Shown here one piece after another: positions 18,931 through 28,346 of a stretch of 64,000 nucleotides of DNA. Below the pieces are notes generated by a model, which saw only the letters and a list, made by a program, of their open reading frames with translations, was not told where the DNA came from and made no database searches. The stretch is from Bacteroides rodentium JCM 16496 (GTDB lineage Bacteria; Bacteroidota; Bacteroidia; Bacteroidales; Bacteroidaceae). Position 1 is the first letter of the stretch, and each line of letters opens with the position of its first letter. The stretch spans positions 1 through 64,000 of the forward strand of contig NZ_BAKJ01000015.1 in the NCBI RefSeq assembly GCF_000614125.1, read 5' to 3'. The position numbers were made by a program, and so were the translations under genes.

Positions 18931-19722
18931 ATGCTTAAAATTTCAATTGTAACAGTGTCGTTCAATCAAGGACGATTTATCCGTCAAAATATAGAATCAG
19001 TTTTGAATCAGGGATATACGAACTTTGAACATATCATCATAGATGGCGGTTCCTGTGATGAAACCATCTCTATACTGAAAGAGTATTCACACCTAAATTG
19101 GGTTTCAGAGAAGGACAAAGGGCAATCAGATGGACTGAACAAGGGGTTCAGAAAGGCGACAGGTGAAATAATAGTCTGGATAAATAGTGACGATATGCTC
19201 GCACCTGGAGCGTTGCATATCATCGATAATTTTTTCTCCAATAACCCGGACAAGTATCTGCTTACAGGGCATCAAGTCATCATTGATGGTGACGGAAAGA
19301 AACTTCGTGTATTGAAAGCACATCCTTTTACATACGACCATTTACTCAATGAGCCGTCGTCTGTAATGCAAAACTCCACCGTATTCAGACGTTCAGTATT
19401 AGAGGATGTTGGCTACTTGGACGAACGATTTCACTACACGATGGATCATGAACTGTTCGTGAGAATAGTCCGTAAATATAAAAGCTATACCGTAGATGCG
19501 GAAATTGGTTATTTCCGGGTATGGGAAGAAAGTAAAACGACTACATCTCAAATATGCTTTTTCAAGGAATTAGCCCACATGAAAATTAAACATCATGCAC
19601 GCTTAATTTCCAAAGGAAATGTTTGGTTGGTTTGGCAATTTATCAAAGAGCCATTCAAACGGATACCGGGTTTTAGAAACCTGATAAGAAGAATAAAAGG
19701 AGTGGAACTTATACATTGTTGA
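18931..19722 (+). CDS. Family 2 glycosyltransferase
   Basis: A 263-residue GT-A fold transferase beginning MLKISIVTVSFNQGRFI, with IIDGGSCDET and the WINSDD metal-binding motif near residue 85-90. This resembles the WcaA/GT2 subgroup whose members often have YTMDHELFVRI near the catalytic base; that motif is present near residue 165. It is predicted to be cytoplasmic and to add one sugar to the growing repeat unit. Donor unknown. Confidence 0.88.
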   Translation: MLKISIVTVSFNQGRFIRQNIESVLNQGYTNFEHIIIDGGSCDETISILKEYSHLNWVSEKDKGQSDGLNKGFRKATGEIIVWINSDDMLAPGALHIIDNFFSNNPDKYLLTGHQVIIDGDGKKLRVLKAHPFTYDHLLNEPSSVMQNSTVFRRSVLEDVGYLDERFHYTMDHELFVRIVRKYKSYTVDAEIGYFRVWEESKTTTSQICFFKELAHMKIKHHARLISKGNVWLVWQFIKEPFKRIPGFRNLIRRIKGVELIHC

Positions 19723-19735
19723 TTAGTAGAGTAAT

Positions 19736-20836
19736 ATGGCTGTAAATGTATTGATCATCTCGTCTGCTATCAGTCCAAATGGAGGTACGATAGGCAAAAT
19801 ACGAAAACTTATAACTACATCCAATAGCATTAATTATTCTATCTATTTTGCGTGCAACAAACAGAATATAGCCAGTGCGAAGGAAGAAGACTGTTTTTAT
19901 AGGTGCAATGGCATTAAAGCCTTTTATGGCGATTATGGGAGGAATCTGTTTCGTTTTGCTTGGGATATACATAATGTGGTAAAGCAGGAAAAAATAGATA
20001 TTGTACATTTCTATTTTAATGTTGAACATTCATTTGTTTTGGTTTTAAGGCTATTGTGTCCCAAGACCATCTATGTTCGCTCTTTTGTCGGATATATTCC
20101 TCTGTCCGGGCTGCAAAAGAGGCTGATGTCACTGGCTATACGCATGGTTGATAATTATATCTATATATCCAAATACATAGAAGCTATGTATCAAAAAGAT
20201 TTCAAGCAATTGAAATCAAAAAAAGGGACAATCATTTATAACTGTCCGGTGAATGTAGCTGAGGTTTCAAATAGTCAAGAAAGAAACCTTGTATTGTATG
20301 TAGGGGGACTCAATAGGCATAAGAACGTATTCCTTCTTGTTGAGATGATGAACCAAGTTGTGAATACATACAGACGTTCAGACATTATCCTGACAATCAT
20401 TGGTGACGGACCATATCGTGAGGATTTAGAGAAGATGATACATGAGTACGGTGTTGCAGATAATGTCCGGCTGTTGGGATACAAGAAGAATATAGCGGAT
20501 TATTTAAACAAAGCACAGATTTACGTGCATCCCGCAACAAACGAGGGATTTGGAATCAGTGTGGTAGAAGCTATGTTTATGAAATGTCCTTGCATGGTAG
20601 CGAATGCCTCGGCACTGCCCGAACTAATTGATGAGCATTGCGGATACATCCTGCCGCCATCGGATTCTACAGCCTGGGCAAAACAGTTGATAGCGATGGT
20701 AGATAATCCATCATTGTGTTGTAGGATGGGGGAAGAGGCCTCTAAAAGAGCACGAAAAATGTTTTCGGAAGAGGCGTTTGTCCATAATCACGACAATTAT
20801 TATCGTAGTTTAATTAAAAGTAATCATAGACAATGA
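19736..20836 (+). CDS. Family 4 (GT1-type) glycosyltransferase
   Basis: This 366-residue GT-B fold enzyme has the second Rossmann domain beginning near NLVLYVGGLNRHKNV, then LTIIGDGPYREDLEKM and the nucleotide-diphosphate-binding E-x7-E motif in NEGFGISVVEAMF. It is a retaining transferase acting at the cytoplasmic face of the inner membrane. Its last four bases overlap the start of the dehydrogenase gene, so the two are probably co-translated. Confidence 0.87.
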   Translation: MAVNVLIISSAISPNGGTIGKIRKLITTSNSINYSIYFACNKQNIASAKEEDCFYRCNGIKAFYGDYGRNLFRFAWDIHNVVKQEKIDIVHFYFNVEHSFVLVLRLLCPKTIYVRSFVGYIPLSGLQKRLMSLAIRMVDNYIYISKYIEAMYQKDFKQLKSKKGTIIYNCPVNVAEVSNSQERNLVLYVGGLNRHKNVFLLVEMMNQVVNTYRRSDIILTIIGDGPYREDLEKMIHEYGVADNVRLLGYKKNIADYLNKAQIYVHPATNEGFGISVVEAMFMKCPCMVANASALPELIDEHCGYILPPSDSTAWAKQLIAMVDNPSLCCRMGEEASKRARKMFSEEAFVHNHDNYYRSLIKSNHRQ

Positions 20837-22107
20837 AAGAAATTGAAATTGCAGTAATCGGACTTGGTTATGTGGGATTGCCATTAGCAAGATTATTCTC
20901 CACCAAATTTAGAACAGTGGGATTTGATATGAACAAGGATCGGGTCGAGAGCCTGATGAGTGGACACGATGCAACTCTTGAGGTAGAAGATTCGTTGCTC
21001 CAAGAAGCGATTCAGAAGAATGGATTCAAATGTACCACTGACTTGGAAGATATAAGAGACTGCAACTTCTATGTCGTGGCAGTTCCAACTCCTGTGGATG
21101 AGAACAACCGACCCGACCTCAAACCATTGTGGGGTGCGAGCGAGACCGTGGGTAAGGTAATATCTAAGGGCGATATTGTGGTTTACGAATCCACTGTATA
21201 TCCCGGTGTGACCGAAGAGGAATGTTTGCCCGTGGTGGAACGTGTGAGCGGATTAAAATTTAATGTTGATTTCTACGCCGGTTACAGTCCTGAACGCATC
21301 AATCCCGGTGATAAACTGCATACCGTCGAGAAAATAAAGAAAGTAACCTCGGGGTCTACACCCGAAATTGCCGATATCGTAGATAGTGTGTACAACTCAG
21401 TACTCATCAACGGCACGCATAAAGCACCTTCGATAAAAGTTGCAGAGGCATCGAAGATAATTGAGAACAGCCAGCGTGATGTAAACATTGCCTTTATGAA
21501 CGAGTTGGCCAAAATATTCAATGCCATGGGAATCGACACGCATGATGTTATTGAAGCGGCAGCCTCGAAGTGGAATTTCATCAAGCTGAGCCCGGGTCTT
21601 GTGGGAGGACACTGTATCTCGGTTGACCCCTATTATCTGATTCAGAAAGCACAGGTGTATGGTGTGCTGCCACGTGTGATGTCGAATGCACGTCGCCTTA
21701 ACGACGGCATGGGAGAGTATGTGGCACAACAGGTCATCAAACTGATGAATAAAAAAGGTGTGCTGGTAAAAGATGCGCATATCTTACTATTGGGCATCAC
21801 ATTCAAGGAGAATTGTCCTGATATCCGTAATACCAAAGTGGTGGATATTTATCATACACTAAAGGAATATACAGCCAATATGACTGTTTGTGACCCATGG
21901 GCTGATGCAGATGCTGTAAAGCATGAATACGGGATTAATATTGTCAAAGAAGTCATAAACGATGAAAAGTATGATGCAGTGGTACTTTGTGTGGCACATC
22001 ATATATTCCTAAATATGGACATACGCAGTATGCTGCGTGATGAGACCAGCGTAGTGTATGATGTGAAAGGAGTGCTTGACCGTACAGTAATCGATGGGAG
22101 ACTGTAA
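20833..22107 (+). CDS. Nucleotide-sugar dehydrogenase (UDP-HexNAc 6-dehydrogenase, TviB/WbpO type)
   Basis: A 424-residue UDP-glucose/GDP-mannose dehydrogenase-family enzyme. The NAD-binding loop is VIGLGYVGLPLA (about 8-19). The catalytic Cys is near residue 261 in VGGHCISVDPYYL, and a UDP-binding C-terminal domain includes ITFKENCPDIRNTK. Sequence style is closest to TviB/WbpO/CapL enzymes, which oxidise UDP-N-acetylhexosamines to uronic acids. The capsule therefore probably contains an acidic amino sugar. No dedicated C4- or C2-epimerase is in the locus. Substrate choice between UDP-GlcNAc and UDP-GalNAc is inferred, not shown. Confidence 0.85.
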   Translation: MKEIEIAVIGLGYVGLPLARLFSTKFRTVGFDMNKDRVESLMSGHDATLEVEDSLLQEAIQKNGFKCTTDLEDIRDCNFYVVAVPTPVDENNRPDLKPLWGASETVGKVISKGDIVVYESTVYPGVTEEECLPVVERVSGLKFNVDFYAGYSPERINPGDKLHTVEKIKKVTSGSTPEIADIVDSVYNSVLINGTHKAPSIKVAEASKIIENSQRDVNIAFMNELAKIFNAMGIDTHDVIEAAASKWNFIKLSPGLVGGHCISVDPYYLIQKAQVYGVLPRVMSNARRLNDGMGEYVAQQVIKLMNKKGVLVKDAHILLLGITFKENCPDIRNTKVVDIYHTLKEYTANMTVCDPWADADAVKHEYGINIVKEVINDEKYDAVVLCVAHHIFLNMDIRSMLRDETSVVYDVKGVLDRTVIDGRL

Positions 22108-22108
22108 T

Positions 22109-22662
22109 ATGACAATACTCGATCTTATCAAGACAGATCTCGCAGCCATACACGCAAAGAGTGATATGTGGCATATCATCTTATACTCCCTTTTCAGTCA
22201 TGATAAGCGTGCCTTACTCCTCATCAGATTAGCAAACCGGGGGGGGTAATTTCAAGGCTTTGCAAGCATATACTTAAACATTATTATTTTATAGAAGCTA
22301 ATTGTAAGGATATTGGTCCTTATTTCCGGATGCCCCATCCTTATGGAATCATATTGAGTGCAGAAAAAATCGGTCAGAACTGTCTGATAGGGCAATATGT
22401 GACATTGGGTGGCAATAATTGCAAAGAACGCCTTGAGGGAGGAAAATGTATAAGGACCCCTATCGTAGGCGACAATGTAAATATCCTTGCAGGAAGTGTC
22501 GTGGCAGGACCAATTATTATTGGAAATGATGTAGTCATCGGATCCAATAGCACTGTTACGTTTGATGTAGAAGCCAATACCCTATTATACAATAGACCGA
22601 TTGTATCAAAACATAAAATCATTGTCCCTGGCTATAAAGGGGCATTTATTAAGCAAGAATGA
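22109..22662 (+). CDS. Serine-acetyltransferase-like LbH acetyltransferase with G8 tract (out of frame)
   Basis: Hexapeptide-repeat acetyltransferase of the CysE-like subgroup often found in capsule loci. Its N-terminal helical part is MTILDLIKTDLAAIHAKSD, and the beta-helix includes GIILSAEKIGQNCLIGQ and VVIGSNSTVTFDV. The frame from ATG 22109 stops after G8 at 22239-22246, and the matching C-terminal part (VISRLCKHILKHYYF onward) is in the -1 frame. One more G gives a protein of about 184 residues. It likely O-acetylates a sugar, not serine. It overlaps the next glycosyltransferase start by four bases. Confidence 0.8.
22239..22246 (+). repeat. Poly-G tract (G8) inside an acetyltransferase gene
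   Basis: Eight consecutive G followed at once by TAA in the start frame. This is the third long G/C tract, again in an acetyltransferase gene. Confidence 0.9.
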
Positions 22663-23774
22663 ATCATACATCCCGTCTGTTAGTTTTCCATCGCACCATT
22701 GCGCCATACCGCATTGATTTCTTCAACGATTTGTCGGAGGCATTTGATGCGCGCGTGTGTCTACAGTACAAGAATCTGTTGAATCAGAAATTCGATTACG
22801 ACAAGATAATCAAGCAGTTTCGTTTCAATCCCATCTATCTTAAAGAACTGGTACGTGTAAAATCGCTCATCATTAGCTGTAACTATTGGAAACAACTGGA
22901 TGAACACCGCCCGGATGTTGTATTGGTCAGCGAGTTCGGTCTTGACTGCATTGCAGTGCTGTTGCATCGCTGGCTGAAACGAAGAGCATACAAGGTGGTA
23001 TCGGTCTGTGACGATAGTTATAATATGGTGGCGGAATACAACGACTTCTCCGCACTGCACCGTCGACTCCGAAAATGGATAACTCCCAAATTGGATGAAC
23101 TGATTCTGGTGGAACCGAAAGTGACGGAATGGTATAGAAACCACTATGGCAAAGGTTATTGTTTCCCTATATTGAAAGAAGACCATCAGGCTCGTGAGGT
23201 GTACAGTCGCCTGCTCCTTAAAAGCAAGATATTGGCAGAGCGGAATCGATTGACAGGCAAACGTGTGATTCTCTTTGTAGGTCGTTTGGTGACACTGAAG
23301 AATGTGGAGACGATAATTGAAGCATTCACCGCCATACAAACGGATGAGTGTGCTTTGGTGATTGTCGGTGACGGACCCGAGCGGAAGAAGTTGGAGCATT
23401 TGGTCGCTGGAAAAGATGCTCAAATTCTTTTTACAGGACGCTTGGAAGGCGATGAACTGTATGCTTGGTATAATATCGCAAGTACTTTTATATTAGCAAG
23501 TTACCAAGAGCCTTTCGGGACTGTGGTCAATGAAGCACTACTGGCAGGATGCAAGAGTCTTGTATCACGCCGCGCCGGATCGTCCTGCTTGATAGAAGAA
23601 GGAAAAAACGGATACACATTCGATCCAACTGATGTGAATGACTTAGTTGCAAAGTTGAAAAAACTGAACGCTAAAGTACAACCCGCTACTTTTGATACGT
23701 TACGATCGTCACAGATGAAACAGACCTATGGAGCGTCTATGCAAGGACTTATACATCATCTTAAGACTTTATAA
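22659..23774 (+). CDS. Family 4 glycosyltransferase
   Basis: This 371-residue GT-B fold transferase has RVILFVGRLVTLKNVETII at the start of the second domain, then LVIVGDGPERKKLEHL and the E-x7-E-like motif EPFGTVVNEAL near residue 285. It is predicted at the cytoplasmic membrane face. Donor and linkage are unknown. The start overlaps the previous acetyltransferase stop (ATGA), suggesting coupled translation. Confidence 0.87.
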   Translation: MNHTSRLLVFHRTIAPYRIDFFNDLSEAFDARVCLQYKNLLNQKFDYDKIIKQFRFNPIYLKELVRVKSLIISCNYWKQLDEHRPDVVLVSEFGLDCIAVLLHRWLKRRAYKVVSVCDDSYNMVAEYNDFSALHRRLRKWITPKLDELILVEPKVTEWYRNHYGKGYCFPILKEDHQAREVYSRLLLKSKILAERNRLTGKRVILFVGRLVTLKNVETIIEAFTAIQTDECALVIVGDGPERKKLEHLVAGKDAQILFTGRLEGDELYAWYNIASTFILASYQEPFGTVVNEALLAGCKSLVSRRAGSSCLIEEGKNGYTFDPTDVNDLVAKLKKLNAKVQPATFDTLRSSQMKQTYGASMQGLIHHLKTL

Positions 23775-23790
23775 AATCGACAATATAGGA

Positions 23791-25125
23791 ATGAAACCGA
23801 ATACTATTACCTTGTCGCTGTTCAGACTGCTGAACGAGCGGCAGGTCAGCTATTGTGTGCTACGCCACTACGAAGAATTGCCTGAATCGACAAATAAGAG
23901 TGATCTTGACATCTATGTAGCCCCCAAAGATCACAACGCTTTTATTCAGATTTTGGATGATGTGTGCAGAGAGACTGGGGCTAAATTGGTGTCATATAAA
24001 GCAGATAAAATGTGTCCACAGTTTGCATTGTGTGCATATCTATCTGGCTTGCAGATAGATATGTACGATGGCTTTGCAAACCATCGTACATGTGTTTACA
24101 TAGATGAAGATATTATTACTGCCAACACGTTCGTCACAGAAAAGGGCATTCGGGCTCTCGCGCCTGAAGCTGATGGTTTGATGAGCTTTCTGAAGGAGAC
24201 GTTGAATAATAAGAAATGCAAAGATGCCTATTGTCGGAAAGCGCAAACGAGCATAGCCGGAAAGGATGAAGCAACAATCAATCATATTCTGAAAGCTTTC
24301 TCGCCTAAAGTGAGAAAACTGATTGTTGATACGTTGCGAGAAGGACGCTTCGATAAGCGGCATATCAGAGAGGTGGGTATCGCTGCCTCCAATGATCTGC
24401 AGAGTATGGCTTCGCGCATACACTACTATCTCGGTCAGTTGGGTAAGCTGAAACGATTCGGGAAACCACTGGGTTACACCGTGGCTTTCCTTGGTACTGA
24501 CGGCTCGGGGAAGAGTACTATCATAGAAGCCGTTACGCCTGTACTCGGCGAGGCATTCCACAAAGGCGTTCATTACGAGCATATGCGCCCCAACTACTTG
24601 CCTGCACTGGCAGTGCTAACGGGAAAGCGATGCAAAAACGCACCGCCGGTGGTGTGTAGCGACCCGCATGCAGGGAATACCTCGGGGGTCTTGGGTTCAC
24701 TGTTGCGCATCAGCTATTACTGGATAGATTATACCTATGGTTATTTCAGAAAGATATATATGGACAAGGCGGTGAAAAATCACGTATGGATATTTGACCG
24801 CTATTTCTACGATTATATTAACGACCCTCAGCGTGCCTGTATCGGTTTGCCTAAATGGTTGCTGAAGTGCTATGGGCTGTTTGTACCAACTCCTGATCTT
24901 GTCATCTGCGTAGGTACAGACCCGGAGAAGATACACCAACGTAAGCCCGAACTGCCGATAGAAGAGGTGCGCCGACAAGTGGAGACACTGCGGAAGTTTG
25001 CCGATAAAAACCCTCGTGCCGTATGGGTAGATACGGGAGGCAGCATCGAGGAGAGCGTACATCAGTCCATGACGGCAATTCTCAACATGATGTCGAAACG
25101 ATTTGAAAATATACCCCTCCGATGA
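23791..25125 (+). CDS. Nucleotidyltransferase-like / thymidylate-kinase-like fusion protein
   Basis: A 444-residue two-domain protein. The N-terminal part (about 5-110) contains SYCVLRHYEELP and NKSDLDIYV, the S-D-x-D pattern of minimal nucleotidyltransferase folds. The C-terminal half is a P-loop kinase domain related to thymidylate kinase, with VAFLGTDGSGKST at about residues 231-243 and an IFDRYFYDYIND lid/DRY-like segment. Such proteins recur in polysaccharide clusters but have no proven reaction. A role phosphorylating a sugar or lipid carrier is inference. ATG 23791 is chosen over an in-frame start at 23728 that would overlap the preceding gene. The next gene overlaps by four bases. Confidence 0.7.
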   Translation: MKPNTITLSLFRLLNERQVSYCVLRHYEELPESTNKSDLDIYVAPKDHNAFIQILDDVCRETGAKLVSYKADKMCPQFALCAYLSGLQIDMYDGFANHRTCVYIDEDIITANTFVTEKGIRALAPEADGLMSFLKETLNNKKCKDAYCRKAQTSIAGKDEATINHILKAFSPKVRKLIVDTLREGRFDKRHIREVGIAASNDLQSMASRIHYYLGQLGKLKRFGKPLGYTVAFLGTDGSGKSTIIEAVTPVLGEAFHKGVHYEHMRPNYLPALAVLTGKRCKNAPPVVCSDPHAGNTSGVLGSLLRISYYWIDYTYGYFRKIYMDKAVKNHVWIFDRYFYDYINDPQRACIGLPKWLLKCYGLFVPTPDLVICVGTDPEKIHQRKPELPIEEVRRQVETLRKFADKNPRAVWVDTGGSIEESVHQSMTAILNMMSKRFENIPLR

Positions 25126-26330
25126 AGATATTAGTCAGTTGTTACGCCTGTTCGCCCTACAAAGGGTCTGAACCGGGCATGGGATGGAACTTCGTGCGAG
25201 AGATAGCGCGAAGACATGAACTGCATATTTTGGTGGAAAGCAAGTTTCAAAATGATATAGAACGATACTTGGCGCAATACCCGAAAGAGTGCATCAATAA
25301 GCATTTCTATTTTATCACCAAGCAGCGTCATAAATTGCTTCGGAAATTATGGCCCCCTTCGTATTATTGGTTCTATCAGGAATGGCAAAGGAAAGCATAC
25401 CGCAAAGCTTTGGATTTGGACAAGATACATCACTTTGATCTCGTTCACCAACTCAATATGGTGGGTTACCGTGAACCTGGCTATCTGTGGAAATTGGACA
25501 AGCCATTGGTGTGGGGACCTATCGGAGGATTCAACATCACTCCGTGGCGGATGCTCTGCTCCATGGGACTGAGAGGTGCGGTGTTCTATTTCTCACGGAA
25601 TGTGATTAATCTGTGGCAGATGCATACCAATCGGCGCGTGAAAGCGGCAATGCAGTACGCCAAGGCTCTGATAGCCGCCACGCAGAATGAGGCTGATACA
25701 ATAAAGGGGCTTTATGATCGTGAATCCACCATCATACCAGAGGTGGGGTTTTCGGGTAAAGGAGAGGTATACGCATCTTATGGCAAAAGTAAAGTATTGA
25801 AAATCTGCTGGTCCGGTCAATTTACACCCCGAAAGTCACTGAACCTGTTGATAGAGGCTGCGGCACAAGTGCAGTCTCCCATTGAACTGCACATCATCGG
25901 CAACGGAGCGTGCGAGAAGCGATGGAAAAAGATGGCGGCACGCTATTCTCAACTCCGAATTGAATGGTATGGATGGGTGGAGAAGGCAAAGGCTATGGTT
26001 ATCATGCAAAAGTGCGACTTGTTTTGCATCACCAGCTTGTCAGACTTGACCTCCACCGTGCTATTGGAAGCACTTTCTTATGGATTGCCGACAATAGCAT
26101 TGGATCATTGTGGCTTCACAAATGTAATAACAGATGAATGTGGTATCAAAATATCTATCCGTGGAAAAAGACAAGTGATAAAAGACATAGCTAAGGCTAT
26201 AGATGAAATAGCAACAGACGATGAAAGAAGGAAGAGAATGTCTATTGCGGCCTATCGTCGTTCATTAGCGTATGGTTGGGAAGAGAAAGGCAGACAGATT
26301 GACCGAATTTACAAAAAAGTTTTAGAATGA
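25122..26330 (+). CDS. Family 4 glycosyltransferase
   Basis: This 402-residue GT-B enzyme begins MKILVSCYACSPYKGSEPGMGW, the SEPGMGW signature of a glycosyltransferase subgroup common in Bacteroidota capsule loci. The second domain starts near LKICWSGQFTPRKSL, and the donor-binding region is SDLTSTVLLEALSYGLPT, where the first Glu of the usual E-x7-E pair is replaced by Asp. It is predicted to be cytoplasmic and membrane-associated. It overlaps the genes on both sides by four bases. Confidence 0.85.
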   Translation: MKILVSCYACSPYKGSEPGMGWNFVREIARRHELHILVESKFQNDIERYLAQYPKECINKHFYFITKQRHKLLRKLWPPSYYWFYQEWQRKAYRKALDLDKIHHFDLVHQLNMVGYREPGYLWKLDKPLVWGPIGGFNITPWRMLCSMGLRGAVFYFSRNVINLWQMHTNRRVKAAMQYAKALIAATQNEADTIKGLYDRESTIIPEVGFSGKGEVYASYGKSKVLKICWSGQFTPRKSLNLLIEAAAQVQSPIELHIIGNGACEKRWKKMAARYSQLRIEWYGWVEKAKAMVIMQKCDLFCITSLSDLTSTVLLEALSYGLPTIALDHCGFTNVITDECGIKISIRGKRQVIKDIAKAIDEIATDDERRKRMSIAAYRRSLAYGWEEKGRQIDRIYKKVLE

Positions 26331-27232
26331 AATACTATCGATTCAAAACATTCCGTACATCCTATTATTTCCCAAAAACAGATTTGCGGTCGAGATTCCT
26401 ATACGGCATTTATCATCCATACGGGAGTCTGCCGGTGAGACTTTACTGGAAGATGTTCACGTCTTGCAAATGGGTACGTGCTCTATCTTCTATAGATGAA
26501 AGCCGATTGGATTTTCCTTACCGGAAGATTATGGATATGTGTCCGGAAAATGCTTTGGTTTCATTTAATTTGGGTACGCCGGGAGATGAACAGAAGATTT
26601 CCATGTTAGGGTATATTCCCGAAGAAAACAAAAGCTTTTTCGCCAAGTATTCTATCAAAGATAAGGCTAAAACCCTATCAAGGAATGAAATACGGGTTTT
26701 AAGGGAATTAGAGGGCAAGAATCTTTCTCCGGCATTGCTGAATGTTAAGGATAACGGTGAAGAAGTGTTCTTTGTCACTTCAAGAGTGTGTGGAAGAGCT
26801 TATTTTTCGTTTGACTTGTCCGACCAAATTCTAGATATACTTATTTCTTTAGGTGCAATCAAATTGGAAGATGATACAACAAGCGAGTTGGAGACTTGTC
26901 TTTCCCATGGTGATTTCTGTCCATGGAATATGTTGCAGGATAGTACGGAGATTCGGTTGATTGATTGGGAAATGGCGACTAACCGTCCTTTGGGTTACGA
27001 CCTATTTCTATTCATTATACATACTCGGTTGGTGATGGGGGCTGATGAAAGTAAAATACTGGGACTGCTGAAAGAAAATGTCGATTATATTCTTAAATAT
27101 TTCAGTGCGTTCAATATCTCCGACTATCGCCCTTATCTTCTTTCTTTCCTTACAACACGTTTGAAGAGTGAAAAGGATAAAGGGAACATACAAATGGCAA
27201 GATGTTATCAGCAAATACTTCTAAACATATAA
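26327..27232 (+). CDS. APH/choline-kinase-fold phosphotransferase-like protein
   Basis: A 301-residue protein whose C-terminal lobe carries the aminoglycoside/choline phosphotransferase catalytic loop, SHGDFCPWNML (about 193-203; Brenner-type HxDxxxxN), and the metal-binding LIDWEMA (about 213-219). A weak N-lobe is visible with FFAKYSIKD and ELEG. In capsule loci such proteins could phosphorylate a sugar, choline or ethanolamine, or act in export as a kinase-like accessory. No partner cytidylyltransferase (LicC type) is nearby, so the substrate is open. It lies between two GT4 genes in the same operon. Confidence 0.68.
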   Translation: MKYYRFKTFRTSYYFPKTDLRSRFLYGIYHPYGSLPVRLYWKMFTSCKWVRALSSIDESRLDFPYRKIMDMCPENALVSFNLGTPGDEQKISMLGYIPEENKSFFAKYSIKDKAKTLSRNEIRVLRELEGKNLSPALLNVKDNGEEVFFVTSRVCGRAYFSFDLSDQILDILISLGAIKLEDDTTSELETCLSHGDFCPWNMLQDSTEIRLIDWEMATNRPLGYDLFLFIIHTRLVMGADESKILGLLKENVDYILKYFSAFNISDYRPYLLSFLTTRLKSEKDKGNIQMARCYQQILLNI

Positions 27233-27240
27233 ACTGCGTT

Positions 27241-28341
27241 ATGATGGCAAAAAAAAGGATTCTTTTTATCACTCCTCTTCCGCCTCCAGTTCACGGCTCT
27301 GCCATGATGAGCCAATACATTAAGGAGAGCAAGCTTATAAACGGGGCGTTTGATTGTGACTTTGTGAACCTTTCCACTTCACGACGGATGGATGAGATTG
27401 GCAAGAAGCCACTACTGAAAATGGTACGTTTTGTATGGGCTTATTGTTTAGTCTTAGAAAAATTGATTCACCGTCGTTATGACCTCTGTTACTTGGCAAT
27501 AACCTGTCATGGAATAGGTTTTTTGAAAGATGCTCCGTTTGTGTTGCTATGTAAACTATTCGGAAAGAAGATCGTGATCCATCAGCATAATAAAGGGATG
27601 AGTCGGGATGTGGAGCGGTGGCCTTATCGTTGGCTGTTGCCTCTGGTTTATCGGAATACGAAAGTGATATTGCTTTCTTGGCGGTTGTATCCGGATATAG
27701 AGAGTGTGGTAAGAAAAGAGCAGGTATTGATTTGTCCTAACGGTATTCCGGAAGAGACGCATAGGATGAAAATCACATCTCATACCATTCCTTGTATTCT
27801 CTTTTTATCTAATCTACTGATAGATAAAGGTGTTTTAACTTTGTTGGATGCCTGCGAAATGCTGAAGAGCAAAGGGAATAAAATCATTTGCCGATTTGTT
27901 GGTGGCGAAACGAAAGACATAGACAGCAGAATGTTTGCAGAAGAAACAAAGAAACGCCGTATAGATGATTGCGTGTTTTACGTAGGAAAAAAATACGGTA
28001 AAGAAAAGGCAGAAGCGTTTGGCGATGCTGATATTTTCGTGCAACCCACGTTTGATGATTGTTTCCCATTGACGGTATTGGAAGCCATGCAATATAAGTT
28101 GCCAATAGTAGCTACAAGTCAAGGTGCCATTGCCGAAATGGTGGAACACGGTAAAACGGGATTAATTTGCCAAACGAAGGATGCGGCAGATTTGGCTGGG
28201 AAATTGAAAGTGTTATTGGATAATCCACAATTAAGATTACAATATGGGGAGGCTGGTTACGAATGTTTCAAATCCCGATATACGCTGGACAGGTTTGAAA
28301 AATGTATGGTTTCGTGTCTGTCTTTCTGCGTAAATGAATAA
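27241..28341 (+). CDS. Family 4 glycosyltransferase
   Basis: A 366-residue GT-B transferase with the glycine/proline-rich acceptor loop ITPLPPPVHGSAMMSQYI at the N-terminus. It has a second domain starting near PCILFLSNLLIDKGVLTLL and the donor motif PTFDDCFPLTVLEAMQYKL near residue 280. ATG 27241 lies nine bases after the previous stop and gives the family start MMAKKRILFITP. An upstream in-frame start overlaps the previous gene. Linkage unknown. Confidence 0.86.
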   Translation: MMAKKRILFITPLPPPVHGSAMMSQYIKESKLINGAFDCDFVNLSTSRRMDEIGKKPLLKMVRFVWAYCLVLEKLIHRRYDLCYLAITCHGIGFLKDAPFVLLCKLFGKKIVIHQHNKGMSRDVERWPYRWLLPLVYRNTKVILLSWRLYPDIESVVRKEQVLICPNGIPEETHRMKITSHTIPCILFLSNLLIDKGVLTLLDACEMLKSKGNKIICRFVGGETKDIDSRMFAEETKKRRIDDCVFYVGKKYGKEKAEAFGDADIFVQPTFDDCFPLTVLEAMQYKLPIVATSQGAIAEMVEHGKTGLICQTKDAADLAGKLKVLLDNPQLRLQYGEAGYECFKSRYTLDRFEKCMVSCLSFCVNE

Positions 28342-28346
28342 CTAAT

